Part shown: positions 41,814 through 51,330 of the stretch, in pieces
How positions within the stretch are numbered: the first letter of the stretch is position 1
Layout: every line of letters starts with the position of its first letter
Assembly (NCBI RefSeq): GCF_009758125.1
Contig: NZ_WRXO01000002.1
Coordinates: forward strand, 186,001-250,000
Direction of reading: 5' to 3'
Origin: Chitinophaga oryziterrae
GTDB taxonomy: Bacteria; Bacteroidota; Bacteroidia; Chitinophagales; Chitinophagaceae
DNA: 64,000 bases
Position numbers and translations under genes: made by a program
The notes under the pieces: generated by a model
The model's database searches: none
What the model was told of the DNA's origin: nothing
Seen by the model: the letters and a program-made list of their open reading frames with translations, nothing else

Positions 41814-44213
41814 ATGATAGAAAACAATGAACTGACTATGAATACGGAAAGCCGGTTGTCATTCGAAGAATTTCGGAAAGAAGTGCTAAATGATTACCGC
41901 CTGGCCTGTGAAAGCAGGGAAGTTAGTCTGCTGGCCCGTAAGGAAGTCCTTACAGGTAAGGCTAAGTTCGGTATTTTCGGAGATGGAAAGGAAGTGGCTC
42001 AGGTAGCCATGGCCAAATATTTCCAGCCCGGAGATTTTCGTTCCGGTTACTACCGTGACCAGACCTTTGCTTTTGCCAGTGGTATTGCCACTCCGGAACA
42101 ATTCTTTTCACAAATGTACGCTGATCCGGACCTGGCTAATGAGCCATTCTCCGGAGGAAGGCAGATGAATGCACATTTTGCCACACCGAACCTGGATCAG
42201 GACGGTAAGTGGCTCGACCTTACCAAAATAAAGAATACTGCTACTGATATGTCTCCCACCGCCGCGCAAATGCCGCGTGCGTTGGGATTGGCCTTTGCTT
42301 CAAAGTTATTCCGCGAAGTAGATGTTCTGAAATCATTCTCCAGGCTTTCCAATAATGGGAACGAAGTATGCTTTGCCACCATCGGTGATGCCTCAACTTC
42401 TGAAGGCCATTTCTGGGAAACCATGAACGCTGCCGGTGTACTTCAGGTGCCACTGGCCGTATTTGTGTGGGATGATGGGTATGGTATCTCTGTTCAACGC
42501 GAATATCAGACCACTAAAGACTCTATTAGCGTTGCCATGGAAGGCTTCCGCAAAGCAGAAGACACCAATGGCTTCGATATCTACAATGTGAAAGGCTGGG
42601 ATTATGCCGGCATGTGCGAAGTGTTTGAAGCTGGTATCCGCAAGATCCGCGAAACACACATCCCTGCATTATTCCATGTGGAAGAACTGACGCAGCCACA
42701 AGGTCATTCTACCAGTGGCTCTCACGAACGCTACAAAACAAAAGACAGGCTGAACTGGGAGAAAGAATACGACTGTAACTCACAGATGCGTGAATGGATC
42801 CTGGAAAATGCCCTGGCAGATGAAGCTACCTTGCTGACAATAGAAGCAAAAGCAAAGACTGTTGCTGTAGATGCCCGCAAAACTGCCTGGAACAAGTACA
42901 TTTCACCTATCCGGGAACAGGTAGACGCCGTATTGGCGCATGGTAAGGCTGTTGCCGCTGTACCTCATACAGATAAGGCTATGATCAATGGTCTGCTGCA
43001 TGAACTGCAGGTCAACCGTGAACCATTACGCAGGGACGTGCTGAAAACAGCCGCCAGCATCCTGTTTCATCATAAAAAGATCAAATCTTCCGCAGTCGCT
43101 GAACTGAAAACGTTCTATGAGAATATGCTAAAGCTGGAAAAGGAGAATTATAACTCCCTCCTCCATGCTACTGGTGTAAACTCTGTGCTGAATGTGCCTG
43201 TAGTACCGGCAGAATATGAAGAGGATGCTCATTCTTTGAACGGATACGAAATACTGAATAAATACTTCGATCAACTGATAGAGAACGATCCCCGTGTATT
43301 CGCCTTCGGCGAAGATGTCGGACATATCGGAGATGTAAACCAGGGATTTGCCGGATTACAGCAGAAACATGGTAAACAGCGCATCTTCGATACAGGTATC
43401 CGTGAACTGACTATCATGGGGCAGGGTATCGGAATGGCTTTACGTGGTCTTCGTCCTATTGCAGAAATCCAGTACCTGGATTATCTGTTGTATGGTCTTC
43501 AGCCATTGAGCGATGATGTGGCCAGCCTGCAATACCGCACTAAAGGGATACAGCATTGCCCGATTATAGTACGTACAAGAGGGCACAGACTGGAAGGCAT
43601 CTGGCACTCCGGATCACCTATGGGGATGATCCTGGGCGCTTTAAGAGGTATGAATGTATGTGTACCACGTAATATGGTACAGGCTGCCGGTATGTACAAC
43701 AGCTTATTGGCTGCTAATGAGCCTGCTCTGGTAATTGAATCCCTGAACGGCTATCGCCTGAAAGAGAGATTACCACAGAACCTGGACAAATTCACTGTTC
43801 CGTTGGGTATACCGGAAGTGCTGCATGAGGGGAGCGATATTACGATCGTTTCTTATGGCTCTACACTACGTATCATAGAAGAAGCGCTGGTAACGCTGAA
43901 ACAGCTGGATATCTGCTGCGAACTGATCGATGTACAGACATTGCTGCCTTTTGATATCAATCATAGCATCGTTGAATCACTGAAAAAGACCAACCGTATC
44001 CTTTTCGTTGATGAGGATGTACCAGGGGGTGGTTCTGCCTATCTGTATCAGCAGGTCATGGAACTCCAGGGTGGTTATCGCTGGCTGGATGTGGCCCCAC
44101 GTACACTGAGTGCGCAGGCTCACCGCCCCGCTTACGGCTCTGATGGAGATTACTTCTCGAAGCCTAATGTGGAAGATGTGATAAGAGTAGTACTGGAAAT
44201 GGTAGAAGAATAG
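41814..44213 (+). CDS. Alpha-ketoacid dehydrogenase E1, fused alpha and beta subunits
   Basis: A 799-residue thiamine-diphosphate enzyme. The alpha half (to about 380) has GDASTSEGHFWETMNAAGVLQVPLAVFVWDDGYGIS, the ThDP-Mg loop (GDx...; canonical NN replaced by DD). The beta half (about 450-799) has FGEDVGHIGDVNQGFAGLQQKHG, DTGIRELTIMGQGIGMALRGLRPIAEIQY and VLFVDEDVPGGG-like terminal motifs. It probably decarboxylates branched-chain 2-oxo acids or pyruvate for an E2 encoded elsewhere. Alpha and beta are usually separate genes. A terminator follows. A second ATG at 41838 is a possible start. Confidence 0.9.
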   Translation: MIENNELTMNTESRLSFEEFRKEVLNDYRLACESREVSLLARKEVLTGKAKFGIFGDGKEVAQVAMAKYFQPGDFRSGYYRDQTFAFASGIATPEQFFSQMYADPDLANEPFSGGRQMNAHFATPNLDQDGKWLDLTKIKNTATDMSPTAAQMPRALGLAFASKLFREVDVLKSFSRLSNNGNEVCFATIGDASTSEGHFWETMNAAGVLQVPLAVFVWDDGYGISVQREYQTTKDSISVAMEGFRKAEDTNGFDIYNVKGWDYAGMCEVFEAGIRKIRETHIPALFHVEELTQPQGHSTSGSHERYKTKDRLNWEKEYDCNSQMREWILENALADEATLLTIEAKAKTVAVDARKTAWNKYISPIREQVDAVLAHGKAVAAVPHTDKAMINGLLHELQVNREPLRRDVLKTAASILFHHKKIKSSAVAELKTFYENMLKLEKENYNSLLHATGVNSVLNVPVVPAEYEEDAHSLNGYEILNKYFDQLIENDPRVFAFGEDVGHIGDVNQGFAGLQQKHGKQRIFDTGIRELTIMGQGIGMALRGLRPIAEIQYLDYLLYGLQPLSDDVASLQYRTKGIQHCPIIVRTRGHRLEGIWHSGSPMGMILGALRGMNVCVPRNMVQAAGMYNSLLAANEPALVIESLNGYRLKERLPQNLDKFTVPLGIPEVLHEGSDITIVSYGSTLRIIEEALVTLKQLDICCELIDVQTLLPFDINHSIVESLKKTNRILFVDEDVPGGGSAYLYQQVMELQGGYRWLDVAPRTLSAQAHRPAYGSDGDYFSKPNVEDVIRVVLEMVEE

Positions 44214-44237
44214 GACTCCTTTCGATATAAAAAAACT

Positions 44238-44268
44238 AACGCAAGGCAGATGATGCCTTGCGTTTTGT
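44238..44268 (+). terminator. Terminator of the E1 fusion gene
   Basis: AACGCAAGGCA-GATGA-TGCCTTGCGTT and TTG TTTTT. Confidence 0.9.
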
Positions 44269-44427
44269 TTTTAACTATAGTTGTAGGTTTGAATAAAAGA
44301 CTAAGTACTTATGCAAATATTATAAAACTATTTTGTAATATTATCATATAACACGGATTTGATAATAAATTTATCCAGCGCTCTACTCACTGCATTTACT
44401 CTAAAAAAACGATAGATTTTTCATAAT

Positions 44428-44435
44428 TACCTTTG
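44428..44435 (+). promoter_or_regulatory. Response-regulator upstream promoter -7 box
   Basis: TACCTTTG; would give a leader of about 205 nt containing the AATGAA element. Confidence 0.5.
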
Positions 44436-44477
44436 ATAACTAATATATTAGACATATACGCTTTATCATTTGTGAAT

Positions 44478-44524
44478 AATGAATAAAATGAACACAGAAA
44501 TATAAGTTGTACTTCTTAAATTTA
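44478..44524 (+). promoter_or_regulatory. AATGAA direct repeat plus TAAATTTA before the response regulator
   Basis: AATGAATAA-AATGAACAC (ending 44495), 21 nt, TAAATTTA at 44517-44524. It differs from the micro-gene cassette promoters only by one base of spacing, so the regulator may belong to the same regulon. Confidence 0.5.
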
Positions 44525-44650
44525 AGTAGGAATATAGCTAAATTAGATAAACAGTTCAGTCCACGTTATACTGTTGAAAACTATGGTTTTCCTGATGCGT
44601 ATATGTAGCAGGATAGCCACTTTGATTAACAAATCAATCCAAATCCATTT

Positions 44651-45361
44651 ATGAAAGCAGGAGTTCTTTTAGTAGAAGACGACCACTTTTTTGCCAAGGT
44701 TATAAAAAATCAGCTTGAAAAAGCCGGTTATAATGTAGTGCATTGTGCCAATGGAGAGGAGGGATGGGCAACATTTCAGGAGCGTCCCTTTGATATTTGC
44801 CTTCTTGATGTAATTATGCCTGGGATGGATGGCTTAGCGCTGGCCCGGGAAATCCGTGATAAGGATGAAAATGTTCCCATAATCTTTGCTTCTTCCCGTT
44901 ACATGGAACAGGACAAACTCAACGGTTTCGAAGCCGGAGGGGATGACTACCTGGTGAAACCCTTCAATATGGAAGAGTTGCTTTGCCGGATGGAAGTATT
45001 CATGAAGAGAAGCCGCCTTTTACAAAATGACAAACAGGTCATATTTAATCTGGGTAGCCTCGTATTCAACTATAGTGAATTCAAGATCTATCACGAACCA
45101 ACCAATACCAATATTAACCTGCCTCCTAAAGAAGCAGAATTGTTGAAATACCTTTGTGAGAATCCCAATAAACGCCTGAAGAGAGATGTGATATTGTTAA
45201 GCGTTTGGGGTAATGACGATTTCTTTACGGGCCGCAGTATGGACGTATATCTTACACGTATCCGCAAGCACTTTAAGCTGGACGGTACTGTAAAACTGGA
45301 AACGATTCATGGTAAGGGATTACGCCTCGTAACAGACAATGAAGCCTGTCGCGTGCTCTAA
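44651..45361 (+). CDS. OmpR/PhoB-family response regulator, RprY-like
   Basis: A 236-residue two-domain regulator. Receiver: acidic E9-D10-D11, phospho-acceptor D53 (LLDVIMPGMDG), switch S81 and K103 (DDYLVKPF). The C-terminal winged helix spans about 135-230 with PPKEAELLKYLCENPNKRLKRDVIL and GRSMDVYLTRIRKHF, the OmpR-type recognition helix. No histidine kinase is adjacent, so it is orphan in this window. It resembles the Bacteroidota RprY group. Upstream is an AATGAA element shared with the micro-gene cassettes. Terminates in the bidirectional hairpin with yebC. Confidence 0.92.
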   Translation: MKAGVLLVEDDHFFAKVIKNQLEKAGYNVVHCANGEEGWATFQERPFDICLLDVIMPGMDGLALAREIRDKDENVPIIFASSRYMEQDKLNGFEAGGDDYLVKPFNMEELLCRMEVFMKRSRLLQNDKQVIFNLGSLVFNYSEFKIYHEPTNTNINLPPKEAELLKYLCENPNKRLKRDVILLSVWGNDDFFTGRSMDVYLTRIRKHFKLDGTVKLETIHGKGLRLVTDNEACRVL

Positions 45362-45375
45362 TCAACCAAAGTATA

Positions 45376-45420
45376 AAAGAAAAAGCTCCGTTCTGGTTAC
45401 CAGAACGGAGCTTTTTCTTT
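45376..45420. terminator. Bidirectional terminator between response regulator and yebC
   Basis: 21-bp perfect stem (45376-45396 with 45400-45420), loop TTA, A run on the left and T run on the right, serving both convergent genes. Confidence 0.93.
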
Positions 45421-45429
45421 ACGCTTGCA

Positions 45430-46140
45430 TTATCTGAGATTGTGAAATACCTGCTGTACATCATCATCCTGTTCCAGGCGATCTACCAGTTCAAGTACTT
45501 CTTTGGCCTGCTCCTCACTTAATTCTACGGTGGTAGTAGGAATACGCTTCAGTTCAGAACTGATAGGAGTGATGTTTTTTTCTTCCAGCGCTTTGGCCAT
45601 ATTGCCAAAGTCATTGAATGCCGTACGTAGTACGATATTACCTTCACTGTCTTCTCCGATCTCTTCCAGACCGGCATCAATCAGTTCCAGCTCAAGCTCT
45701 TCCATATTCACTCCTTCATTCTTGATCTTGAATTCTCCCATACGATTAAACAGGAAGCTTACAGATCCGCTGGTGCCAAGGCTGCCACCCAGCTTATTGA
45801 AGTGCATACGCACATTCGCTACGGTACGGGTAGAGTTGTCGGTAGCGGTATCTACTACTATCGCTACCCCATGTGGTGCATATCCTTCATATACAACCTC
45901 TTCGTAGTCGGTCTTGTCCTTACCCATAGCCCGCTTGATAGCGGCTTCTATACGGTCTTTAGGCATGTTAACACCTTTGGCGTTAACCATACATCTGCGC
46001 AACGCGGGGTTATTATCAGGATCAGGACCGCTGTTCTTTACGGCCATCGCGATTTCCTTACCAATCCTGGTAAACTGTTTAGCCATCCTGTCCCAACGGG
46101 CAAACATGGTTGACTTTCTTACTTCAAATATCCTTCCCAT
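45430..46140 (-). CDS. yebC: YebC/PmpR family protein
   Basis: A 236-residue three-domain protein. [67 protein letters not shown] is the conserved N-terminus, and [13 protein letters not shown] the middle-domain signature. Members were described as DNA-binding regulators, and more recently some have been implicated in relieving ribosome stalling at polyproline. The MPKDRI region keeps the family residues. A lone minus-strand gene. Confidence 0.95.
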   Translation of the reverse strand: MGRIFEVRKSTMFARWDRMAKQFTRIGKEIAMAVKNSGPDPDNNPALRRCMVNAKGVNMPKDRIEAAIKRAMGKDKTDYEEVVYEGYAPHGVAIVVDTATDNSTRTVANVRMHFNKLGGSLGTSGSVSFLFNRMGEFKIKNEGVNMEELELELIDAGLEEIGEDSEGNIVLRTAFNDFGNMAKALEEKNITPISSELKRIPTTTVELSEEQAKEVLELVDRLEQDDDVQQVFHNLR

Positions 46141-46201
46141 AGTGGGTATGTAATTAATAATTATTAAGAAAACTGAAACGCAAAAATATACACTTTATAG
46201 T

Positions 46202-46269
46202 AATAAAGTGGCAAGGTCGGAAAATCAATCTGCTTATAGCGATGACTTTCCGACCTTGCGACCTTTATT
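46202..46269. terminator. Long hairpin after the amino-acid permease gene
   Basis: AATAAAG/CTTTATT outer arms and GCAAGGTCGGAAA/TTTCCGACCTTGC (46211-46223 with 46247-46259) inner arms. Lies 15 nt past the permease stop. Confidence 0.8.
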
Positions 46270-46284
46270 GTAAATTATTTTAGA

Positions 46285-47775
46285 CTATAATTTTCTCGCC
46301 TTACTGTTCTTCACACTGTAGCCAAAATAGATCACAAAACCAATCAGTAACCAAACGATCAGTCGTGTCCAGTTTTCCCATCCAAGACTTACGATCATGG
46401 TCAGGCAGAACAGGATACCTAATACAGGTACAAATGGTACCCATGGCGTTTTGAACTCACGTGGCTGATCAGGGTTCGTTTTGCGCATTACCATTACACC
46501 AAGGCATACCAGTACGAACGCAAATAAGGTTCCGATACTTGTCATATCACCTACCACGCTATCCGGTACGAATGCAGCGAATAAAGAAACGAATACGAAG
46601 AACATCGCCTGTGATCTGTAAGGAGTACGGTATTTAGGATGTAATTTAGAGAACACCTTAGGTACCAGACCATCGTTAGACATGGAGTAGAATACCCTTG
46701 TCTGACCCAGTAACATTACCAGAATTACAGAAGAAAAACCTGCCAGGATAGCGATAGTAACGAAAGTAGACAGCCAGCTGTATCCAATCATATATTTATC
46801 AATAGCATAAGCTACGGATGCTTCACCACCTTCTTTCAGAAAGTCTTTATAAGGAGCGATACCTGTCAGTACATAAGAAAAGAGGATGTATAATAAAGTA
46901 CATACTGCCAGTGATACCAGGATACCTATTGGCATGTTCTTTTTAGGATTCCTGGTCTCTTGTGCAGCAGTAGATACCGCATCAAAACCGATAAATGCAA
47001 AGAACACCACTCCAGCCCCCCTGAGCACTCCCGGTATACCGTGGTACCAGAAGTCGGCATAGTTGATGACCGTCCCATTATGCATGGTTACAGAACCTGC
47101 ATCTGCCGGTATTGTAAATGGAGTATGGTTTGCAGGATTGATAAACTGCCATCCGAGGATGATCAGCAGGATCACAATAGCCACTTTAGTGATTACGATG
47201 ATGTTATTTACGATTGCAGAACCTTCTATACCTCTTATGAGTAATAAAGTGAGTAACAGTAAAATAAAAACGGCAGGAAGATTCATGATACCATGAACAC
47301 CTGCATCCGATGTCTCAAACGGACTATGTGCCCATTGATAGGGTATCGTAAATCCGCAGAGCTTACCCAACAGTTTATTGAGATACTGAGACCAGCCAAT
47401 AGCTACTGTAGCAGCGCCCAGTGCATATTCAAGTACAAGGTCCCACCCGATAATCCAGGCAATAAATTCACCCATAGTAGCATAAGAGTAAGTATATGCA
47501 CTACCGGCTATTGGGATCATAGAGGCAAATTCAGCATAACAGAGGCCTGCAAGTGCACAACCTATTGCTGCAATAATAAAGGAGAATACTACTGCTGGTC
47601 CGGCATGCTGTCCGGCAGCTGCAGCTGTTCTGACAAAAAGACCAGCACCGATGATGGCACCTATACCTAACGCTATAAGAGAACCAGCTCCTAATGTACG
47701 TTTGAGTCCTTTTTCGGTATCGTTTGCTTCAGCTAATAGCAGGGAGAGTGGCTTTTTCACGAAAAGTTTGCCCAT
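46285..47775 (-). CDS. APC-superfamily amino acid permease (CAT/YfnA-like)
   Basis: A 496-residue transporter with 12 predicted helices. GAGSLIALGIGAIIGAGLFVRTA is TM1 with the GxG substrate motif; CYAEFASMIPIAGSAYTYSYATMGEFIAWIIGWDLVLEYALGAATVAIGWSQYL and FFAFIGFDAVSTAAQETRNPKKNMPIGIL are typical of the cationic amino acid transporter group. Substrate not defined. Minus strand, divergent from the dicarboxylate symporter. Confidence 0.92.
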   Translation of the reverse strand: MGKLFVKKPLSLLLAEANDTEKGLKRTLGAGSLIALGIGAIIGAGLFVRTAAAAGQHAGPAVVFSFIIAAIGCALAGLCYAEFASMIPIAGSAYTYSYATMGEFIAWIIGWDLVLEYALGAATVAIGWSQYLNKLLGKLCGFTIPYQWAHSPFETSDAGVHGIMNLPAVFILLLLTLLLIRGIEGSAIVNNIIVITKVAIVILLIILGWQFINPANHTPFTIPADAGSVTMHNGTVINYADFWYHGIPGVLRGAGVVFFAFIGFDAVSTAAQETRNPKKNMPIGILVSLAVCTLLYILFSYVLTGIAPYKDFLKEGGEASVAYAIDKYMIGYSWLSTFVTIAILAGFSSVILVMLLGQTRVFYSMSNDGLVPKVFSKLHPKYRTPYRSQAMFFVFVSLFAAFVPDSVVGDMTSIGTLFAFVLVCLGVMVMRKTNPDQPREFKTPWVPFVPVLGILFCLTMIVSLGWENWTRLIVWLLIGFVIYFGYSVKNSKARKL

Positions 47776-47914
47776 ACGAAAGAAATATTGTGGTTGACGT
47801 TTAAGTGGTTTAGTTTGTTGATTCTTTTTTTTAAGATCGCCAAATATAATTATCTAAAAGCAAAACCATGGCTTTTATTTTATGAGTTAACGCACAAGTT
47901 TAGCGCAGTAACCT

Positions 47915-47922
47915 TATTTTTG
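47915..47922 (+). promoter_or_regulatory. Promoter -7 box of the symporter gene
   Basis: TATTTTTG, 41 nt before the ATG. Confidence 0.5.
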
Positions 47923-47963
47923 GAGGATTTTTATTACATTATCATTTTATTCAATAGAACTTC

Positions 47964-49220
47964 ATGAAGAAATCTAACCGGCTGACTATCTTTATATTCA
48001 CTGCAATGGTGCTGGGAATATTATTAGGGTACATTATCAATGTAATCTATGCTGGTCCTGAGAATGAGGCTACCGTTCAGAAATTTGCAGGTAATATTTC
48101 CATACTCACTGATATTTTCCTCCGGTTAATAAAAATGATCATTGCCCCACTGGTGTTTTCTACTCTTGTAGTGGGAGTGGCTAAGCTGGGTGATATCAAA
48201 GCGGTAGGAAGGATAGGCGGTAAAACCATGCTCTGGTTTATTACGGCAACATTCATTTCTCTTTTCTTAGGACTGATACTCGTTAACCTGTTGCAACCGG
48301 GTTCCACCCTTAACCTGACTATCCCGGATGCTAACGCCAGCAGTGGTATAGCAACAGCAGATATGACTCTGAAAGGGTTCTTCCATCACGTATTCCCTGA
48401 TAGCGTGATTGATGCAATGGCGCACAACGAAATCCTGCAGATAGTAGTGTTCTCTATTTTCTTTGGAGTCGCAACAGCGGCCATTGGAGATATGGGACAG
48501 ATCGTGATCAAGTTTATGGACAGCGTGGCGCACATCATGCTGAAACTTACAGGATATGTAATGAACTTTGCTCCATTTGCTGTATTTGGTGCTATGGCTG
48601 CCACTATTGCAGAAAAAGGTCCTGGTATACTGTTAACATACGGAAAGTTTATCGGACAGTTTTACATAGGACTCAGCGCTTTATGGATAGTATTGATATT
48701 TGCAGGATTTATAGTACTTGGTCGCAGGATACTTTCTTTATTAGGTCTGATAAAAGACCCTATATTGCTGGCATTCAGTACAGCAAGCAGTGAAGCGGCT
48801 TATCCCCGTACGATGGAAGGACTGGAGAAATTCGGTTGTGATCAGAGAATTGTAAGTTTTGTACTGCCACTGGGGTATTCTTTTAACCTGGATGGCTCCA
48901 TGATGTATATGACTTTTGCCAGTTTATTCATCGCACAGGCATATGGTATGCACCTTGGGTTTGAACAGCAGATCTCTATGCTGCTGGTATTAATGATCAC
49001 CAGCAAAGGCATTGCCGGCGTACCAAGAGCCTCCCTTGTAGTAATTGCAGGTACCTTGTCTATGTTCCATATACCGGAAGCCGGACTGCTGCTTTTACTG
49101 GGCGTAGACCATTTCCTGGATATGGGGCGTTCTGCTACCAATGTAATCGGTAATGCAATGGCTACAGCGGTTGTTTCCAAATGGGAAAATTCCCTGGAAG
49201 AAGAATCTAAAGCAGCTTAA
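47964..49220 (+). CDS. Dicarboxylate/amino acid:cation symporter (DAACS)
   Basis: A 418-residue GltP/DctA-type carrier. RLIKMIIAPLVFSTLVVGVAKLGD is TM3, the HP1 hairpin contains STASSEAAYPRTMEGLEK, and the TM7 motif is LGYSFNLDGSMMYMTFASLFIAQ (NMDGT-like). RSATNVIGNAMATAVVSKWE is the TM8 ion/substrate region with conserved Asp and Asn. Imports glutamate, aspartate or C4-dicarboxylates with H+ or Na+. Divergent from the APC permease. Confidence 0.93.
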   Translation: MKKSNRLTIFIFTAMVLGILLGYIINVIYAGPENEATVQKFAGNISILTDIFLRLIKMIIAPLVFSTLVVGVAKLGDIKAVGRIGGKTMLWFITATFISLFLGLILVNLLQPGSTLNLTIPDANASSGIATADMTLKGFFHHVFPDSVIDAMAHNEILQIVVFSIFFGVATAAIGDMGQIVIKFMDSVAHIMLKLTGYVMNFAPFAVFGAMAATIAEKGPGILLTYGKFIGQFYIGLSALWIVLIFAGFIVLGRRILSLLGLIKDPILLAFSTASSEAAYPRTMEGLEKFGCDQRIVSFVLPLGYSFNLDGSMMYMTFASLFIAQAYGMHLGFEQQISMLLVLMITSKGIAGVPRASLVVIAGTLSMFHIPEAGLLLLLGVDHFLDMGRSATNVIGNAMATAVVSKWENSLEEESKAA

Positions 49221-49358
49221 AAGAAGTATAATAATGGCGTAACACATTAATGCTTATTTTGCCGTCTGGTACGCTATGTTAATTAACAGATTATGCAGGA
49301 ATACAGCAGGGCATAAATGTACATTAGTACCTGAAATTTTGAAGATTATAAACATCAT

Positions 49359-50024
49359 ATGGATCAGTTAATTGAGTTATTCAAGCATCTTATCAATCCC
49401 CAATGGATCATTGAACATGGCGGGCTTTATTTATTATTGATAATCATCTTTGCAGAAACAGGTTTATTCGTAGGTTTCTTCCTTCCCGGAGATTCCCTCT
49501 TATTTGTTGCTGGTATCTATGGTGGCTTAATAAGTGATAGCTTCTACAACGTTCCTTTTGTCGTGATCATGCTGATGATTTCAATAGCTGGTGTGCTGGG
49601 CAATATGGTTGGTTTCTGGTTCGGACTTAAATCAGGTCCTATATTATTCAGCAGGAAAGATACCTTCTTCTTCAAGAAGAAACACCTGTATCAGGCCAAG
49701 GATTTTTACGATAAATATGGCGGAGGAGCTATATTCCTGGCCCGTTTCCTGCCTATCATCCGTACGTTCGCACCTATCGTTGCCGGTATAGTGAAGATGG
49801 AAAGGAAGAAGTTCATGTTCTTCAATATCATCAGTTCTTTTTCCTGGGTATTCTCTATGATGCTGGCAGGTCATTACCTTGATAAGTTTTTCCCTACGCT
49901 CAAAGATCACCTCGAACTGGTTGTCATTATATTGATATTAATTACTACATTACCTGTGTTATTAAAGTTATTCTTTGGTAAAACAAAACATGCGCATCCA
50001 CCGCATACTAATGTGAATGAATAA
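49359..50024 (+). CDS. DedA family membrane protein
   Basis: A 221-residue protein of the DedA/VTT superfamily. FLPGDSLLFVAG is the amphipathic re-entrant glycine/acid motif and FLARFLPIIRTFAPIVAGI the family [FA]R-xxP-xxRT motif with the essential Arg. DedA proteins flip or traffic lipids (for example undecaprenyl phosphate) and support envelope integrity and pH stress. 15 nt upstream of an MFS gene, which it may be co-transcribed with. Confidence 0.92.
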   Translation: MDQLIELFKHLINPQWIIEHGGLYLLLIIIFAETGLFVGFFLPGDSLLFVAGIYGGLISDSFYNVPFVVIMLMISIAGVLGNMVGFWFGLKSGPILFSRKDTFFFKKKHLYQAKDFYDKYGGGAIFLARFLPIIRTFAPIVAGIVKMERKKFMFFNIISSFSWVFSMMLAGHYLDKFFPTLKDHLELVVIILILITTLPVLLKLFFGKTKHAHPPHTNVNE

Positions 50025-50039
50025 ACCTTAAATCACGCT

Positions 50040-51302
50040 ATGAAATCCGGCAATCGCCCAGCAACCATTTTTAACGTAGCTGTGTTAGTAGCTTCGTTAG
50101 GCTATTTTGTAGATATCTATGATCTGCTTCTCTTCACGATAGTACGTGTTCCCAGTCTGAAAGACCTGGGAGTTTCGCAAACAGAGATTGATACCGGGGT
50201 AGGACCATTACTGATAAGTGTACAGATGCTGGGGCTTTTGGCCGGCGGTATATTCTGGGGCATTATCGGTGATAAGAAAGGAAGATTACGCGTATTGTTC
50301 GGTTCTATATTATTATATTCTATTGCCAATATTGCCAACGGTTTTGTGACCGGTACCAATGGTTATCTGTTCTGGAGATTTGTGGCTGGTCTGGGCCTGG
50401 CAGGAGAGCTGGGTGCCGGTATTACGCTGGTAGCGGAAATACTGCCAAAGGAAAAGCGTGGGTACGGAACGATGATCGTTGCTACCGTAGGCGTTTCCGG
50501 AGCTGTAGCGGCGAACCTCATTGCCAAGCTGGTGCCGGACTGGCGTTACTGTTATTTTATCGGTGGGGGATTAGGACTGATATTGCTCCTGTTGCGTATC
50601 AGTGTAATGGAATCCGGTATGTTTAGCAGTACTGTGGAAGATAGTACCATCCGCAGAGGAAGTTTCCTGGCGCTCTTCAATGATCGTACACGGTTTCTTA
50701 AGTACCTGAAATGTGTGTTGTTAGGTACTCCCACCTGGTTTGTAGTAGGTATCCTGATTGCCTTTTCCAATAAGTTTGCGATAGAGATGGGGATAAAAGA
50801 GCCTATCAGTCCTGGTGATGCGGTTGCTTTTTGTTATACGGGTCTGGTATTAGGAGATTTTACAACAGGTCTCCTCAGTCAGTTGCTTAAAAGTCGTCGT
50901 AAGGTGATGATAATTTTCCTGTTATTGACAGGAGCTTGTGTAGCTGTTTATCTAAATCTGCATGGAATAGAAAAATGGTTGTTTTATACCGTTTGTTTTA
51001 TTCTTGGATTCAGTGTCGGCTTCTGGGCGATCTTTGTAACTATCGCTGCAGAGAGCTTCGGTACTAACCTCCGGGCTACGGTTGCGATCACTGTTCCTAA
51101 CTTTGCCCGTGGCATGCTTCCCTTGATCACAATGCTTTTCATCTATTTACAGCATTACGTTACCTATCTGCAGAGCGGGGCTATAGTTGGTACGATCACA
51201 ATTGTAATAGCGTTGATCGCTGCGTATACGGTAGAGGAGACTTTTGGTAAGGACCTGAATTATCTGGAAACTATCAAGTATAAATTAGATGAAATTGATT
51301 GA
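50040..51302 (+). CDS. MFS transporter
   Basis: A 420-residue transporter with 12 helices. The loop between TM2 and TM3 has GIIGDKKGRLRVLFGS, the MFS motif A. VDIYDLLLFTIVR in TM1 resembles the sialate/metabolite: proton symporter group. Substrate unknown. It is convergent with marR; a 21-bp palindrome (51285-51330) overlaps both stop codons. Confidence 0.88.
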   Translation: MKSGNRPATIFNVAVLVASLGYFVDIYDLLLFTIVRVPSLKDLGVSQTEIDTGVGPLLISVQMLGLLAGGIFWGIIGDKKGRLRVLFGSILLYSIANIANGFVTGTNGYLFWRFVAGLGLAGELGAGITLVAEILPKEKRGYGTMIVATVGVSGAVAANLIAKLVPDWRYCYFIGGGLGLILLLLRISVMESGMFSSTVEDSTIRRGSFLALFNDRTRFLKYLKCVLLGTPTWFVVGILIAFSNKFAIEMGIKEPISPGDAVAFCYTGLVLGDFTTGLLSQLLKSRRKVMIIFLLLTGACVAVYLNLHGIEKWLFYTVCFILGFSVGFWAIFVTIAAESFGTNLRATVAITVPNFARGMLPLITMLFIYLQHYVTYLQSGAIVGTITIVIALIAAYTVEETFGKDLNYLETIKYKLDEID

Positions 51303-51330
51303 GTATCAATACTCAATCAATTTCATCTAA
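51285..51330. terminator. 21-bp perfect palindrome covering both stop codons of MFS and marR genes
   Basis: Arms 51285-51305 and 51310-51330 are exact complements with a TCAA loop. The MFS stop (51300-51302) and marR stop (51327-51329) both lie inside, so the terminator is part of both coding ends. Confidence 0.82.

Larger units (their letters stand above)
44214..44650. other. 437-bp gap upstream of the response regulator
   Basis: After the E1 terminator: an AT-rich stretch, a TACCTTTG box (44428-44435), the AATGAA promoter motif with TAAATTTA (44478-44524) and about 125 nt of leader. No coding frame. Confidence 0.75.
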
